A stretch of DNA of 64,000 nt from Ptychodera flava (GCF_041260155.1 NW_027248374.1:1-64000), one strand, 5' to 3'; positions 46,401 through 58,887 are shown, counted from the stretch's first letter. The notes: generated from the sequence alone by a model not told the origin. A program made the numbers and translations.

Positions 46401-48189
46401 ACAAGTCACCGTTGATGACACAGTACCAGCTTGTCCATTTTGTTATAATCTTTGGTGTCTAGTAGCTGTGGTCTAGGTAGCTGTGGAATGACATTGATGC
46501 AACGGGTGCATCAGGCCTGTGACTTGCATAATAAGGAATCTGAAGAACGTTCAATAAATTGACACATCTCTGCCGATAATGACCACTGAAGTAACTTTTG
46601 ATTACATCACACATAACGATGCCCTCACTGCCTCTAATGTCATGATGGCACATACTAATACACATGGTTTGGTGGAATTTTCGAAATGGTATGGGATCGG
46701 GTATATTGTTGTAATCAGCCATTTCGGATCATATAATGAAACAAATTAATGTGCACAAGAATGCAGCCATAGTATTTTATCTTCATATCACGTTTGAACA
46801 AAATCAGTCCATCGAGGGACAGTGACCTATGTTTATGTTCAAAGACATAAAAAAATCACACCAAAATCGAAATCAAATGGCTGTCTATTGACCATATGGA
46901 TCATAGCACACAATAAGTAGACATGCATATGTATGCCATAGTACTTTATCTTTGTACCAAGTCTCAACAACATTGGTTAAGGAATATTTGCATATGATGA
47001 AGCCTCAAAGACATGAAAAAATCCAAAAATGACCATCTGGCAGTGATATTGGAAAGAAATGACAATCTGGCAGCCATATTGGAACATGTCACGAAGTAAA
47101 TTGACATGTATATGTATGCCATAGTGCTTGATCTTTGTGCCAAGTTTGGACACAATGGGTGTAATGACCTTGAATTACGCTTCAAAGACATAAAGAGTTC
47201 CAACAAAATTGCAGTTCTGCAGCCATATTGGATCCTATTGCAAGGTTAATTGATACATGCATATGTATGCCATAGTGTTTTGCCTTTGTGCCAAGTTTGA
47301 ACAAAATCGTTCAGGGATCGATGTTTGAGTTATGGTTCAAAGACATGAAAAAATCGCAAAAAAAATGGCCGCCTCAGCCTATATTAGATCGTTTAGCAAT
47401 ATAATTTGACATGCATATGTAGGCCATAGTGTTATGCCTTTGTGCAAAGTTTGAACAGAATCGGTTCGAGGATGTTTGAGTTATGGTTCAAAGACATGAA
47501 AAATCGCAAACAAAATGGCCTATTCGCGGCCATGTTGGATCGTATCGCTAATAATTTGACACGCACATGTAGGCCATAGTGTTATGCCTTTGTGCCAAGT
47601 TTGAACAGAATCAGTTCAAGGATGTCTGAGTTATGGTCCAAAGACATGAAAAATCGCAACAAAATGGCCGCCTCACGCCCGTATTGGATTGTATCGCGAA
47701 ATAATTTGACAAGGATATGAAGCTATAGTGTTATGCCTTTGTGCCAAGTTTGAACAAACAATCTGCTCAAGAATGTCTGAGTTATGGTCTAAAGACATGA
47801 AAAATCGCAACAAAATGGCCGCCTCGCGACCCATATTGGATCGTATCGAAAAATAAATTGACGCGAATCTGTAAGTCATAGTGCTATGCCTTTGTGCCAA
47901 GTTTGAACAGAATCTGCTCAAGGATGTCTTAGTTATGGTCCAAACACATGAAAAATCGCAACAAAATGGCCGCCTTGCAACCAATTTGATCGTATCACAA
48001 AATAAATCGACGTGCATCTGTAGGTCATAGTGCTATGCCTTTGTGCCAAGTTTGAACGAAATTGGTTTAGCAGTGTCTGAGAAACTGTTGATGACGACGG
48101 ACGGACGGAGGACGGACGGACGGACGGACGGACGCACAGACGCACAGACGGGACCAATCTATAAGTCCCCGCCGGACTTCGTCCGCGGG
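46401..48189. mobile_element. Nested AGTCCCC/GGGGACT family member with ~150 bp repeats
   Basis: Starts CAAGTCACCGTTGATGACAC and ends CTTCGTCCGCGGGGACT. The inside carries about eight degenerate ~145-165 bp repeats, each with GTGCCAAGTTTGAAC, GAGTTATGG...AAAGACATGAAAAA and AAAATGGCCGCC...ATTGGAT words, and a GACGGACGGACG tail at 48098-48130. The surrounding sequence is the ~225 bp repeat type of another family member. Confidence 0.7.
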
Positions 48190-48943
48190 GACTAAAAATC
48201 ATACATCTACGTGGCGCCATAAGTGTCCATCATACCAAATATGCAGGGTGTAGCACTTGTGGTTCCTGAGTTATGGACAAATATGTATATTTGAGGTCAA
48301 AGGTCATTGAGGTCATGTGACATTTTGTCAACAAAATTGCATTGATAAGTTATCCTTATATACCAAAAATCAGATCTCTAGCTCTATTGGCTCGCTCAAA
48401 ATTAGATATGCACATATTAATGAGGTCAATATGTGGCTCATAAGGTGTCTCATCATACCATATATGAAGGGTGTAGCACTTGTGGTTACTGTGTTATGGA
48501 CAAATATGTATATTTAAGGTCAAAGGTCATTGAGGTCACATGACATTTGTCAAAAAAATTGTATTGCTAAGTTATTCCTATATACCAAAAATCAGACCTA
48601 TTGGCTCGCTCAAAATTAGATATGTGCATAATTAATGAGGTACAATATGTGGCGTCATAAGGTGTCCCATCATACCAAATATGAAGGGTGTAGCACTTCT
48701 GGCTGCTGTGTTATGGACAAATATGTATATTTGAGGTCAAAGGTCATCGAAGTCATGTGATAATTTGTCAAAAAAATGTATTGCTAAGTAATCCCTTCAT
48801 ACCAAAAATCAGACCTTTGGCCTTATTGGCTCGCTCAAAATTAGATATGCACATAATTTGAGAAACAATATGTGACGCCATAAGGTGTCCCATCATACCA
48901 AATATGAAGGGTGTAATACTTAGGGGTTATTACACGAATACGG
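48190..48943. repeat. ~225 bp repeats of the AGTCCCC family (continuation)
   Basis: Three to four units with AAAATCAGA(C/T)CT, GCTCGCTCAAAATTAGATAT, ATGAAGGGTGTAGCACTTG and GAGGTCAAAGGTCATTGAGG words. Confidence 0.75.
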
Positions 48944-49076
48944 TAAATATAAAGCACATTGCACTTGTAGTTACTTATTTATTGACATAATCGTGTATTT
49001 TAGGTAAAAAGTTATTGAGGTCACATGACATTTTGTCAAAATTTCTATCCTATAGTCTATCCCTATATACCAAAAA
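48944..49076. repeat. Duplicate of 46264-46400, including the TACGG element edge
   Basis: TACGGTAAATATAAAGCACA onward matches 46263-46400 almost base for base, including the last bases of the CCGTAA-ended element. The copy lies between two inverted 13 bp words (GGGGTTATTACAC at 48923-48935 and GTGTAATAACCCC at 49101-49113). Confidence 0.75.
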
Positions 49077-49113
49077 TCGACGCGGTATCGCCCTAACTTT
49101 GTGTAATAACCCC

Positions 49114-50579
49114 TTTATCATACATGCATGCTTTGGTTATGACTGTTTTCCACAGACGCTCCGAAATTAGCGACGAAATCAACTTGAAATCGACCTTGCT
49201 TCCTCCAGGCTGTACTTATAAAAAGTTGGTTGCTAAGGAGTGATGACAACCGTATCACTTCTTGATATTATTCCGCTATTGGGCCATTCCACTGCAAAGG
49301 AGGGTTTATGGAGCACTTTTAAAGCAAACAATTTAAATATTACGATGTCGACACAGGTTTTTACAATTTGAAGAAGATTTGTTTTTAGTTTAAAATGACG
49401 GTGGATGTAAAACATAGGCTGGAGTGTGTAAAATGGGTGTGTTTTCGTGTTTTGATACATAACCTCATCCCTGCGTGAAAGTTATGAGGCCGCCAAAATC
49501 GGGTCAAAATACTCGCGCGCTCAACATCTTATCGAGTATGAACAGCTGAGAGCACAGAGCTGCAGAGCAAGCAGCTCTGCGACATCTATGAATGCACACT
49601 ACAGTGGATATAATACCCGTACCAGTCAGTTTATCTCGAAGAATTATACATGTTCCCAGACGTCAAATATGCCGAATTTACCATCTCAGTAAGCGGATTA
49701 GTGAAAACATGAAGTGAGTACACTGTAAGCTGTAGTGTCGTAACTCGTTCGTGATTTTGTTGCTGTACGAATAAAGTACATTTCAAAGGTATTTCCGTCG
49801 TCTGCTCGTATATTTTCCTTCCTGGCTTGCCTAAATAGAACTAACTTCCTTTAACAACCGAAGCGAAAGTTTGACTTTCCCTAGATGGTACATTGTATCT
49901 GAAACCCGCACCGCATCGGTGCCACCAGACACGATCATGACCTGTGAACTGACAGGTACAAATCGAAAATATCATGTGCACCTTCAACCTTGTCTGTCGC
50001 GAGTATTTTCAGTGCGGTTGGATTTTCGTGGCTCATTTACGACTGTAAAGATGTAATTCACCGCCCAGATACTTTAAGCTCATCAACAGGAAACTTGTCG
50101 TAAAGCGATTCTATCATGATGCTCTGTCAACCGATATCTTTACGTGTAATGATACATCCATGGTGTAATCTTCAGCAGCGTAGACGACACGAAAACACTG
50201 CACCGTGCACCGCCACGGGACCGGCCATGATTGACAGGTGTCGGCAAATTATACAAATTTTCAATACGTTTGTTTGTATGTTTTTGGTACAACTGTACTT
50301 GTGCCTAAGTGCAATGCCCATGAAGTGACTGCAAACAACAGAATTTTGACAATAATCATAATGACGTTTCGGATTGTCATTTGTCTTATTCGCTCAGCTG
50401 TTTTATATGTACATATACCAACGAAGGTCATGCATACAGCGAAGGTCACGCGTCTGCGTCGCTGTAAGTAGTTCGGTTACAGTGAAAATATAATTCGTAT
50501 TTTCACTAGTTAAAATATGGGCTCATATCAGTACCGTCTGAACAATAGAAGAATGGCAATACAGGCATAGCATGTATGA
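49114..50579. other. Intergenic, no gene recognised
   Basis: Only short frames, no domain; composition is moderately GC-rich around 49860-50240. Confidence 0.5.
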
Positions 50580-51366
50580 TAATTGTTGTTACTGAGTTAT
50601 GACAAATATGTATATTTGAGGTAAAGGTCCCAAGGTTTAGTGACATTTTGTCAAAAAACTTGTATTGCTAAGTTATCCGTATATACCAAAAATCACACCT
50701 CTACCTCTATTGGCTCGCTCAAAATTAGATATGCACATAATTAATGAGGTACAATATGTGGCGTCATAGGTTGTCCCATCATACCATGTATATGAAAGGT
50801 TTAGCACTTGTGGTTACTGATTATGGACAATATGTATATTTCTAGGTCAAGGGCACCAAGGTCACGTGACATTTTGTCAAAGTGTCTGAGATATCTGCAT
50901 GAACGGATGGACTCACAGATGGACTCATGGACGGACATGACCCAATCTATAAGCCCCTGGACTTTATCTGTGGGGACTAAAAACTGTCACTGCATCCTTT
51001 TTGCAATATGAATACGATGAGAAACTAAATTTTTATTTTCTTGGCCTTATACAAGGGAGTCTATGGAGTGCCTTATACATGGAGTCTATGGACTGCCTTA
51101 TACATGGGAGTCTATGGACTGCCTTATACATGGGAGTCTATGGAGGTGAAAACTAAAAAGTCCTCTAACACGGCCAAATTTGATCCCATTGTGAAACAAA
51201 TCAACGTGCATCTGTATGAGTAGGGTACTATCCTTGTACCAAGTTTGAACAAAATCACTCAAGGCGTCTCTGAGATATCTACGTGAACGGACGGACGCAC
51301 GGACGCACGAACGCACGGACATGACAAAAACCTATAAGTCCCCCCAGACATTGTCCGTGGGGACTA
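50580..51366. mobile_element. Truncated AGTCCCC/GGGGACT family copy
   Basis: Begins inside a ~225 bp unit (GTTACTGAGTTATGACAAATA), passes a first GGGGACT end near 50978, then four 27 bp repeats (GCCTTATACATGGGAGTCTA, 51045-51145) and a second end with GGACGCACGGACGCACGAACG and GTCCGTGGGGACT (to 51366). The order is the same as the array copies at 5200-5751. The 5' end is missing. Confidence 0.72.
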
Positions 51367-51849
51367 AAAATATAATAGAACAGACTTTAAAGAATAATGA
51401 AAACGGCAAAAACTAAGGAGAAGTCTTCGCAGTGGGAGGTAAATTGCTTCGTTCGAACTTATTATGGACTCCCTAGAATATCATCAATCAGTACGACAAC
51501 AAACCTTCAGGGATTTCGGGTTATAATCAGAAACAATCGTCAAACTTAGGGATGTGAAAAGTACGCTCGGAAATGACATGTTTTTATCGCCACGCCACGC
51601 CAAATATCCACCGTTGGCATTAAAAAAATTTGTTTTAAAATGTTACCAAGTGGGAGTGCCTCTTTAAGGTTATTCTCAAAATACAAGAATTTCCATCTGC
51701 ATACACAAACAGGTGAGGTAATGTCAAAGTTTGGTCAAAGTGCACCAGAAAAAGTCAAAATTTGTTAGGATGCCCGTCACATTGTTTTGTGCAATTGTAA
51801 GCAGACAGTGAATGAATTTAGCGCATCCACTGAGTGGAAGAATGAAACT
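51367..51849. other. Intergenic, nothing recognised
   Basis: No gene, repeat or motif that I can name. Confidence 0.5.
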
Positions 51850-52528
51850 TTAACCAATGCAGTGCAGTGCATGTGAGAGAATTAAAGTTCAGCGATGTTG
51901 GTTTACCTAAATCACAGCTTTTGGACTGACCATCATGCACTGCATGATTTACTGAATTTGTAGATGTGTATCTATTGTAACAAAAGTAAAATACCATTTT
52001 TGTCCGCATGTTGATGTAAAGGTGTTATGAGATCAAAGGTCTAATAGCGTCATATAACACCTAAAGTTAATGTACTCCATTCAAAGTTATTGCACTCTGT
52101 GTTGTCTGATATCAAAACTTGCGGGAATGACGAAACTCCATAGGCTAGAGACACAAATCTATAATAATACAGAGTGGCCACCATGCAGCCATATCAATCT
52201 TATCATAAAACAATCAATGTGCATATGCATGACATAAGTCAATGTCTTGTACCAACTTTCAGTATTAAGCACATTTACACAAACCAATTTGGTTGGAAAA
52301 TAAAATCACAGATATTGGGGCTTTAATCAATGCAGCACAGTGCATGTTGTAGAAACTGTAGTTCAGCAGCATGATTTCATACAAATTCACAGGTTTTGTA
52401 AATATATTGAATGTGTAGATTTATCTCTTTTGCACTAAATGTAAAATCTCTTGTTTGTCCCCATGTTCAGGTGAAGATGTTATAAGATCAAAGGTCTAAT
52501 AGCCTCAAATAACATTTAAAGCTTATGT
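51850..52528. repeat. Duplicated host sequence, target of the DIRS-type element
   Basis: Unit 1 (about 51850-52195) and unit 2 (about 52320-52528, continuing at 59732-59840) are diverged direct copies: CTTTAA(C/T)CAATGCAG..., GATCAAAGGTCTAATAGC, then AAAG-TTA-ATGTACTCC. Unit 1 is uninterrupted; unit 2 is split at ATGT by the retroelement. Confidence 0.75.
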
Positions 52529-52670
52529 CACTGTTTTTGAACCCTGTTAAAAACTGTTAATTACGTATGATTCGAATGTTGCATGAGGGCGCTCTGCAAT
52601 GTACATCCGGTAACCCTGCAATCGCCCGTTAGGCTAGCATTCACAAGTTGTGTAGTGTTTTCTAGTTTCT
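52529..52670 (+). repeat. Left terminal repeat (A1) of the DIRS/Ngaro-type element
   Basis: 142 bases sharing both halves with 59637-59731; it contains TTCGAATGTTGCATGAGGGC, which is absent from the right copy. Confidence 0.75.
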
Positions 52671-52712
52671 CGTTTCAACTTGCATTATTTTGAGCAGCGA
52701 CCATATTTCAAC

Positions 52713-53680
52713 ATGCCTGGTGCCAGGAGAAAGGTGACGAAGCCCGAAAACAGTGTATTGAGTCAGCTCGAATGCAGCATCAGAGAGGCAGACAAAGAAA
52801 TTCGACGTTTAGAGGCAGCTCAAGCAACTCCCGCCCTGGTAGACCTCTCGGCGGCAAGATGTAGCCAAATGATGAGGGCACCATGCGCCAACTCTACTCA
52901 GCGTCAAAAAACTTCTCCGACGTTGCAAACATGGAGACTCTTCGAGGGGACCAGCATTTAAGAGAACAAGCAGAAGATCATTTGCGAGATTGGCTACCTT
53001 TCACCGATCAAGAAGCATCATCTAAAGCACCCGCCGGTAAGAGAAAGTCCGGTATTTTTAGCAAACCCCACGACCACGTGGTCAGACCGACACTGTGGCC
53101 TCATGGCGTAATGGTTGACGTCTTACCCGCCACTCAGTCAGCCGATTATCATCAGTTGACGTTCGACAGGTTCCTTGCCGGTTACTTGGCGATCCTCACA
53201 CACGCGCCACCGCTGATATCAGATATGGAACGGGAACAAAGACTCCATCATTTGAAAGATTTGGTAAATTACAAGATTCTTTATGGATGGGAAAGTACAC
53301 GCGAGTTTCACGCCAAGGTTTTGCACAAAATAGAAATGGGTCATGCGAATTGGGACGGCGACTTCGACGGTTTAGCGTACTGGGCTTTCAAAGTCCGTCG
53401 TACAGAGCAGGCAGAGAAAACCTCTACTGATCAGGGAGCAGATAAATCAAAGACAAGCGGACAGTTTAACTTCTTGTGTTTCAGTTGGAACTGGAAAAAT
53501 GAGTGCCCTTACGATGACCCCGCGAACGGAAAGAAATGTCGGAAGTTACATGCCTGCCTGAACTGTATAAACAAAGGCCTGTACGCTTCGCATCCTATCA
53601 TCAAATGTCAGTTTTGCGAACAGTCAGCGAAAACGCCAACTGCGGAAACAAAGCCGGACAGTAAGAAGGACAGTAAGTAA
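52713..53680 (+). pseudogene. gag: Gag-like ORF of the DIRS/Ngaro-type element
   Basis: ATG at 52713 (MPGARRKVTKPENS) opens a frame with a coiled-coil-like stretch (LSQLECSIREADKEIRRLEA). A frameshift around 52870-52890 moves to the frame that runs to TAA 53678-53680 (RQLYSASKNFSDVANMETL...). Near its end is a Cys/His cluster (CFSWNWKNECPYDDP, HACLNC, CQFC), the nucleic-acid-binding region usual in DIRS/Ngaro gag-like proteins. The RT ORF follows 10 bases later in another frame. Confidence 0.72.
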
Positions 53681-53690
53681 TCATTGCACA

Positions 53691-54973
53691 TTGACACAAT
53701 CACAAGGCTATCATCATGACATTTCCTCTCAGGTATTGGATTCTAGCGACACTATTAGCAAAGTCACGGATGAAATTATTCACAGCGATCATGCTGTCGT
53801 TTTGCAAATTAGCCAAATTTCTGCTCCCCCTGAGAACCCAACTCCTGCGTTGGTTAGTAGCCAAGGTTCCGCCTCTCAGGGGCATTCGCTAGTGGACCCG
53901 CTTTCAGTTTTTTGCGGTCTACCAGACAGTCGCCGCACATCTATAGACAGTAGCAACGCCATGCATGGTGATCTAAATTCAGCACATTCATCTGTTGTTA
54001 CGCTTGACAAGAAGGCCATAAACCGTGACTTGCCAGATCCAACAGAACTGAATTGGCCACCGCAGTCATCACATGATGTCCAATACTTGATAGGACTGCA
54101 TGAGGCTATCTTTAAGTCAGGACGCTACAATTACACAGGACTTCGCATTCCGGTACCGACAAAGCTTAACATTTGCACGTGGAGGGCTAAGCTTCACAAC
54201 TACCAGGACACTTCGCTTTGTGATTTTCTTGAATTTGGATGGCCGGTGGGTTATGAAAGAGAACAATTACCTCAGACTTATGGCAGAAACCACAAATCTG
54301 CACTCGACAACTGGCAACACATAGACAAGGCTTTATTTAACGAAGTAACTTGTGGAGGAACACTAGGTCCTTTTCGCACTAACCCGCTATGTATACCGCT
54401 CACTGCATCTCCATTGTCATCTGTTCCAAGAAGGACAGCACGGACCGTCGCATGATATTAGATCTTAGTTATCCTCCCGGCTCGTCTGTTAATGAAGGCA
54501 TTCCCCAGCACAAGTACTTAGGAGAGGACTTCAACTTGACATACCCATCAGTGGACAGTTTTGCCACACTTATCCGCACACATGGAAAGGGATGCTTCAT
54601 GTACAAATGTGATTTGAGCAGAGCATATAAACAATTGTTCATGGACCCGCACGATTATCATTTATTAGGGTACTTATGGCGAGGATATTATTACTTTGAT
54701 ATTGTATTCCCCTTTGGCATTCGCAGCGCAGCAATGGCATGCCAACGGGTGACTAACGCGGTCACGTTCCTGCATCGGAAGGCTGGTTTTGACAGCGTCA
54801 ATTACCTGATGACTTCGGCGGGGTAGACTCCCCCGACAGAGCCTTGGATTCCTACAGTAACTTGCAGAACTTGCTTCTCGAACTTGGACTCGCGGAAAAT
54901 AAAGGCAAAGCCGTCGCACCCACTACTCATCTTATCTTTTTAGGAGTGGGTTTTGATTCCTTAACAATGACTA
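53691..54973 (+). pseudogene. pol: Reverse transcriptase, 5' part (DIRS/Ngaro type)
   Basis: An N-terminal linker is followed by RT blocks LGPFRTNPLCIPLTASPL, MILDLSYPPGSSVNEGIP, CDLSRAYKQLFMDP (first catalytic Asp) and FPFGIRSAAMACQR. One base is lost near 54428 (frame change within VPKKD). One base is lost in the YLDD-type catalytic motif at about 54805-54816, so that the active site is out of frame. After that frame change the sequence continues (DRALDSYSNLQNLLLELGL..) until LTMT, where the CACTA-ended element interrupts it at 54973/54974. Confidence 0.82.
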
Positions 54974-57900
54974 CACTACAGCCCAAAAGTATGCCTCAGT
55001 GTACGGTATTCCGCGAAGCATAATTTCTATCGAACAGCGCTCTCAGCCGGTCGCTATTGACAAGCGAACATTGTATCAATTTATTTTCAATAGATTATCG
55101 GTCGAAAATCTGTTTGGGCGCCGCTTGTGCCGGGCGCTCGTGTGTTGAGGTCACGTCATAAACATTTCCACAATAACCCATATATTGACTTATACACTTT
55201 AACATCAAGGTATCCGTTGGTTTCCTGTACTGAAATTAAATCGACGACAATTTTTTCAGTTTTGGTGATACTTTTATGTACGTTTGGCGCACCTCGGCGT
55301 AGTTTGGCGCCATTGTGAACGGGGACTACACGCGAGTGAGCGAGACAACAATGTATCAATTTCAGACAAAAGGATATCGATCAATAACGTTCACTGCACG
55401 ATTACAGTGGAGACTCTACGCCCGTTCGCCTCTGTTCTGTGTTATTTTTGCAGTTTACTGGAATTTTCATAGTTTATATTCGCCAAAATTTGTTATAAAT
55501 TACAACAACCTGACTGGTATTTGGTCTGTACAATTTAAGAGACGCTAACCGATTAAATGGGTCAATATTAGACCCTGATTTTGCATATGCAAACGCCGTA
55601 AGATCGTCATTTTATTGACGGCAAGAGCAAAATATTAGCGATCGGAAAAATAAAATGCAACTAAAACAAGTTTTGTCGAGAAATTCAAAAAACTAAAACG
55701 ACAGCAATCTTGTATATATATCAAGGAAACACCGTGGCACTTTTCACTATAATTGGTTCAGAATTGAGAAATTTGAACGAGCGATAGTTGTACGGTCTGT
55801 TCAGTACATTAAACGCCATTGTTTTGTATGGGAAATCGAGCAGATTAGACACATCGTAAAATGAAAAATTTGTCTGAAAAAAACCCTGGTTTAACTTTTT
55901 CATTTCGCTGTTATTTTTTAATATTTGGTATGACACATATCATGAAGGGTAACTAAAACTCTATGGTTTTATTTTTTTTAGTTTCCCTCTTATTTTTATA
56001 AAATGACGAGTTGAAGATCGTTTTGCTGTAGACTGTGTTTTTACTTGATTTTGCATATGTCTCTTATCGCTTACGTATCTTTGGAATTCCCTTGTGAAAT
56101 TCTTCCCAAAATATTATAATTGTAAGGGCAGCATATCCAGGAACAAGTCATCGTTGATGACACAGTCCCCACTTGTTAATGGGTACTTTGATTACAAGTC
56201 CTCAGAGAGGATAGAGTCCTCTTCATTAATTAGGTCTGTGATAAAAATACTTTGATACAGATGGCACTCAATGGCCAAGAATGAGTTCCATGGTGATGAA
56301 AACATAAAACCAATGTAGGCCACCATCCTAAAGTTCATAAAATGAGTCAACTAGGAATTAATCAACAGGGTGTTGCAAAAATTTTTTGCATACAATCCTA
56401 ATACTTAATAGATTATCACTGGTACCATATTTCATAAAGTTTGAGCAGTATTTAAAACAAACTATGAGATCAACATCTGTATCAAGTTTCATCAAATTTG
56501 ACGTTGTATTAATTTGTGGCTATATCACTCTAATTAGGAAAGTTCATTACATATGCAATTACAAATTAATTAAAATGACACTGATAAATGTCTTTTTCAA
56601 TGTTAAAGCAATGTGAGCTTAACATCTGTGCAAAGTTTCATGAAATTTGGTGCAGTATTTCTAGACATATCAGCCTACTTACAAAACTTCAATAATTGAC
56701 ATGTTACTGCTACATGACGTGAAACAAATTGACGAGCATATGTATGAAATAGGTCAATGTCCTTGTACCAACTTTGAATGATACTGGTGGAAATATGTCT
56801 GAGTTATGGCTCTGTACATTAGAAAATTGTAACAAAATCACTGCCATGCAGCGATATTTGATCTTACTGTTTGAAAAATCAACATGTACCGTATATGTAT
56901 TACATAAGTCAATGTCCATGTACCAACTTTGAATAGGATCAGTTGAGACTTGCCAGAGTTATGGCTCTCGACATGAACAACCATAACAAAATTGCCATCA
57001 TGTGGCCATATTTGACCACCTTGTGAAACCAATCAACATACATATGTATAAATAAGTCAATGTCCTTGTACCAACTTTGAATAAATTCGCTGGATACACG
57101 TCTGAGTTATGGTTCCGGACATGAAAAAATCGGGAAAAAAATGGCCACACGGCGGCCATATTGGATTGTATCACAAAACAAATCAATGTGCATATGTATC
57201 ACATAGGTCAATGTCCTTGTACCAACTTTGAATAAAATCGGTTGAGATATGTTTGAGTTATGGCTCTGTACATGAAAAAATTGTAACAAAATGGCCACAC
57301 GGCAACCATATTGGATCGTATCACAAAACAAATTGACATGCATATCTATTACAGTGGTCAATATCCTTGTACCAACTTTGAAAAAAATCGGTTGAAACAT
57401 GTCTGACTTATGGCTCTGTACATGAAAAATCGTAATAAAATGGCCGCCTGGCAGCCATATTGGATCGTATCACAAAACAAAGTGACGTGCATATCTATGA
57501 CATTGGTCAATGTCCTTGTACCAACTTTGAATAAATTCAGTTGAAACATGTCTGAGTTATGGCTTTGTACATGAAAAAATCGTAATAAAATGGCCGCCTG
57601 GCAGCCATATTGGATCGTATCACAAAACAAATCGACATGCATATCTATGACATTGGTCAATGTCCTTGTACCAACTTTGAATAAAATCGGTTGAAACATG
57701 TCTGAGTTATGGCTCTGTACATGAAAAATCGTAATAAAATGGCCGCCTGGCGGCCATATTGGATCGTATCACAAAACAAATCGACGTGCATCTGTATGAC
57801 ATATGAAGTAATCCTTGTACCAAGTTTGAATGAAATCGCTCCTTGCATCTCTGAGATATCTGCGTGAACGGACGGACGCACGCACACACGCACGCACGCA

Positions 57901-58151
57901 CGGACGCACGCACGCACGGACGCACGCACGGACATGACCAAACCTATAAGTCCCCCGGACGGTGTCCGTGGGGACTAAATAGGACCTGTGCTCTTTCATT
58001 AATATTTAGATGTGCAGCAAGGAAAAACGGCGAAATTTTCAACATGACGCTGGAGGTGAAATTGACTCTCTGAACGCGCACTCCATGTATGTGTGGAGAA
58101 AATTCGGGACGCTATATACCGTATAAAATGGGGCGCCTTTGGGCCGTAGTG
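54974..58151. mobile_element. CACTA-ended DNA element (3178 bp) in the RT gene
   Basis: Left end CACTACAGCCCAAA and right end TTTGGGCCGTAGTG are inverted repeats (13 of 14), with looser similarity inward (TACGGTAT in both). CTA lies on both sides (54971-54973, 58152-58154). Taking out the element plus one CTA rejoins the RT frame at LTMT|M, the order expected for this RT family. CACTA ends with 3 bp duplications fit the CACTA/EnSpm (CMC) superfamily. No transposase is present, so it is non-autonomous. It contains the AGTCCCC-family copy at 56145-57976. Confidence 0.8.
56145..57976. mobile_element. AGTCCCC/GGGGACT family member with ~150 bp repeats
   Basis: Starts AAGTCATCGTTGATGACACA then GTCCCCACTTGTTAAT; ends CGGTGTCCGTGGGGACT. 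The first ~560 bases carry TTTCATCAAATTTG-type words like 62.6-63.8 kb. Then come about eight ~150 bp repeats (CTTGTACCAACTTTGAATAA, ATGTCTGAGTTATGGCTCTG, AAAATGGCCGCC.. GCCATATTGGAT) and an ACGGACGCACGCAC tail (57865-57935). AGTCCCCAC and GTGGGGACT are inverted ends. Confidence 0.75.
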
Positions 58152-58887
58152 CTATGTTTGTTTCGGAGCAACGTCAATCACAAACACTCGCTGACCTGGG
58201 TTAATAGACGTGTTGCTTCAAAAAGAGAAATTCAGTAATTTTAGGGAAGTTGATGTTTATCGCCGCCTGTGTTAGGCCGGGTCGCTTGTTTGTTTCTAGA
58301 ATGCTAACAGTTTCGCGTAAGCTCAAACGCAATAGTCACCAAAGCCTTTAAGAAAGACATTTTGTGGGGAAAAATTCTTACCTCTTTATAATGGAGTGTC
58401 ACTTATTCCAACAGCAATTTGGTCAGAGCCTGATCAACTTTTCACAACAGATGCATGCCTGAAAGGTTGTGGCGGCATCACAGACAGCGAATTCTTTAAT
58501 GCAGAGTTTCCATCAAAGATTGTGGAACTAAATTTGCATATTTCAGCCCTTGAAATGTTAACAGTTACTGTTGCGATAAAACTCTGGGGTAAGAAATGGA
58601 GTGGGCAACGTATCACAGTAGGTTGTGATAATGAGGCCACAGTGACGGTCATTAACAGTGGACGTGGCAGAGACGATTTTATGCTAGCAAGTGCTAGAGA
58701 ACTACATTTTTGGTGTGCATGCTATGAAGTTGAACTCCGGGCGAAACATATTCCTGGTAGAAAGAACATTGCCGCAGATTATTTGAGCAGATGGTGCTTA
58801 CATCCTCACCCAACTACAGCTTACGGAACTCTGCTGAATTTTAAAGCGACCCTGAAACGCTTTGCACTTTATAACGGTACAATGTAG
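58152..58887 (+). pseudogene. pol: RT C-terminal part and RNase H (DIRS/Ngaro type)
   Basis: Resumes directly after the CACTA element: WVNRRVASKREIQ, then FIAACVRPGRLFVSRML, KAFKKDILW, and a lost base before FLPLYNGVSLIPTAIW. RNase H follows in one frame from 58381 to TAG 58885-58887: DQLFTTDACLKGCGG (first Asp), ALEMLTVTVA (Glu), TVGCDNEATVTVIN (Asp) and NIAADYLSR (last Asp). An in-frame stop in EIQ(*) and one-base losses show decay. Confidence 0.82.

Noticed and set aside
51860..51900. CAGTGCAGTGCATG near-palindrome as a regulatory site
   Set aside because: Part of the diverged host duplication and not preserved in the second copy (CAGCACAGTGCATG).
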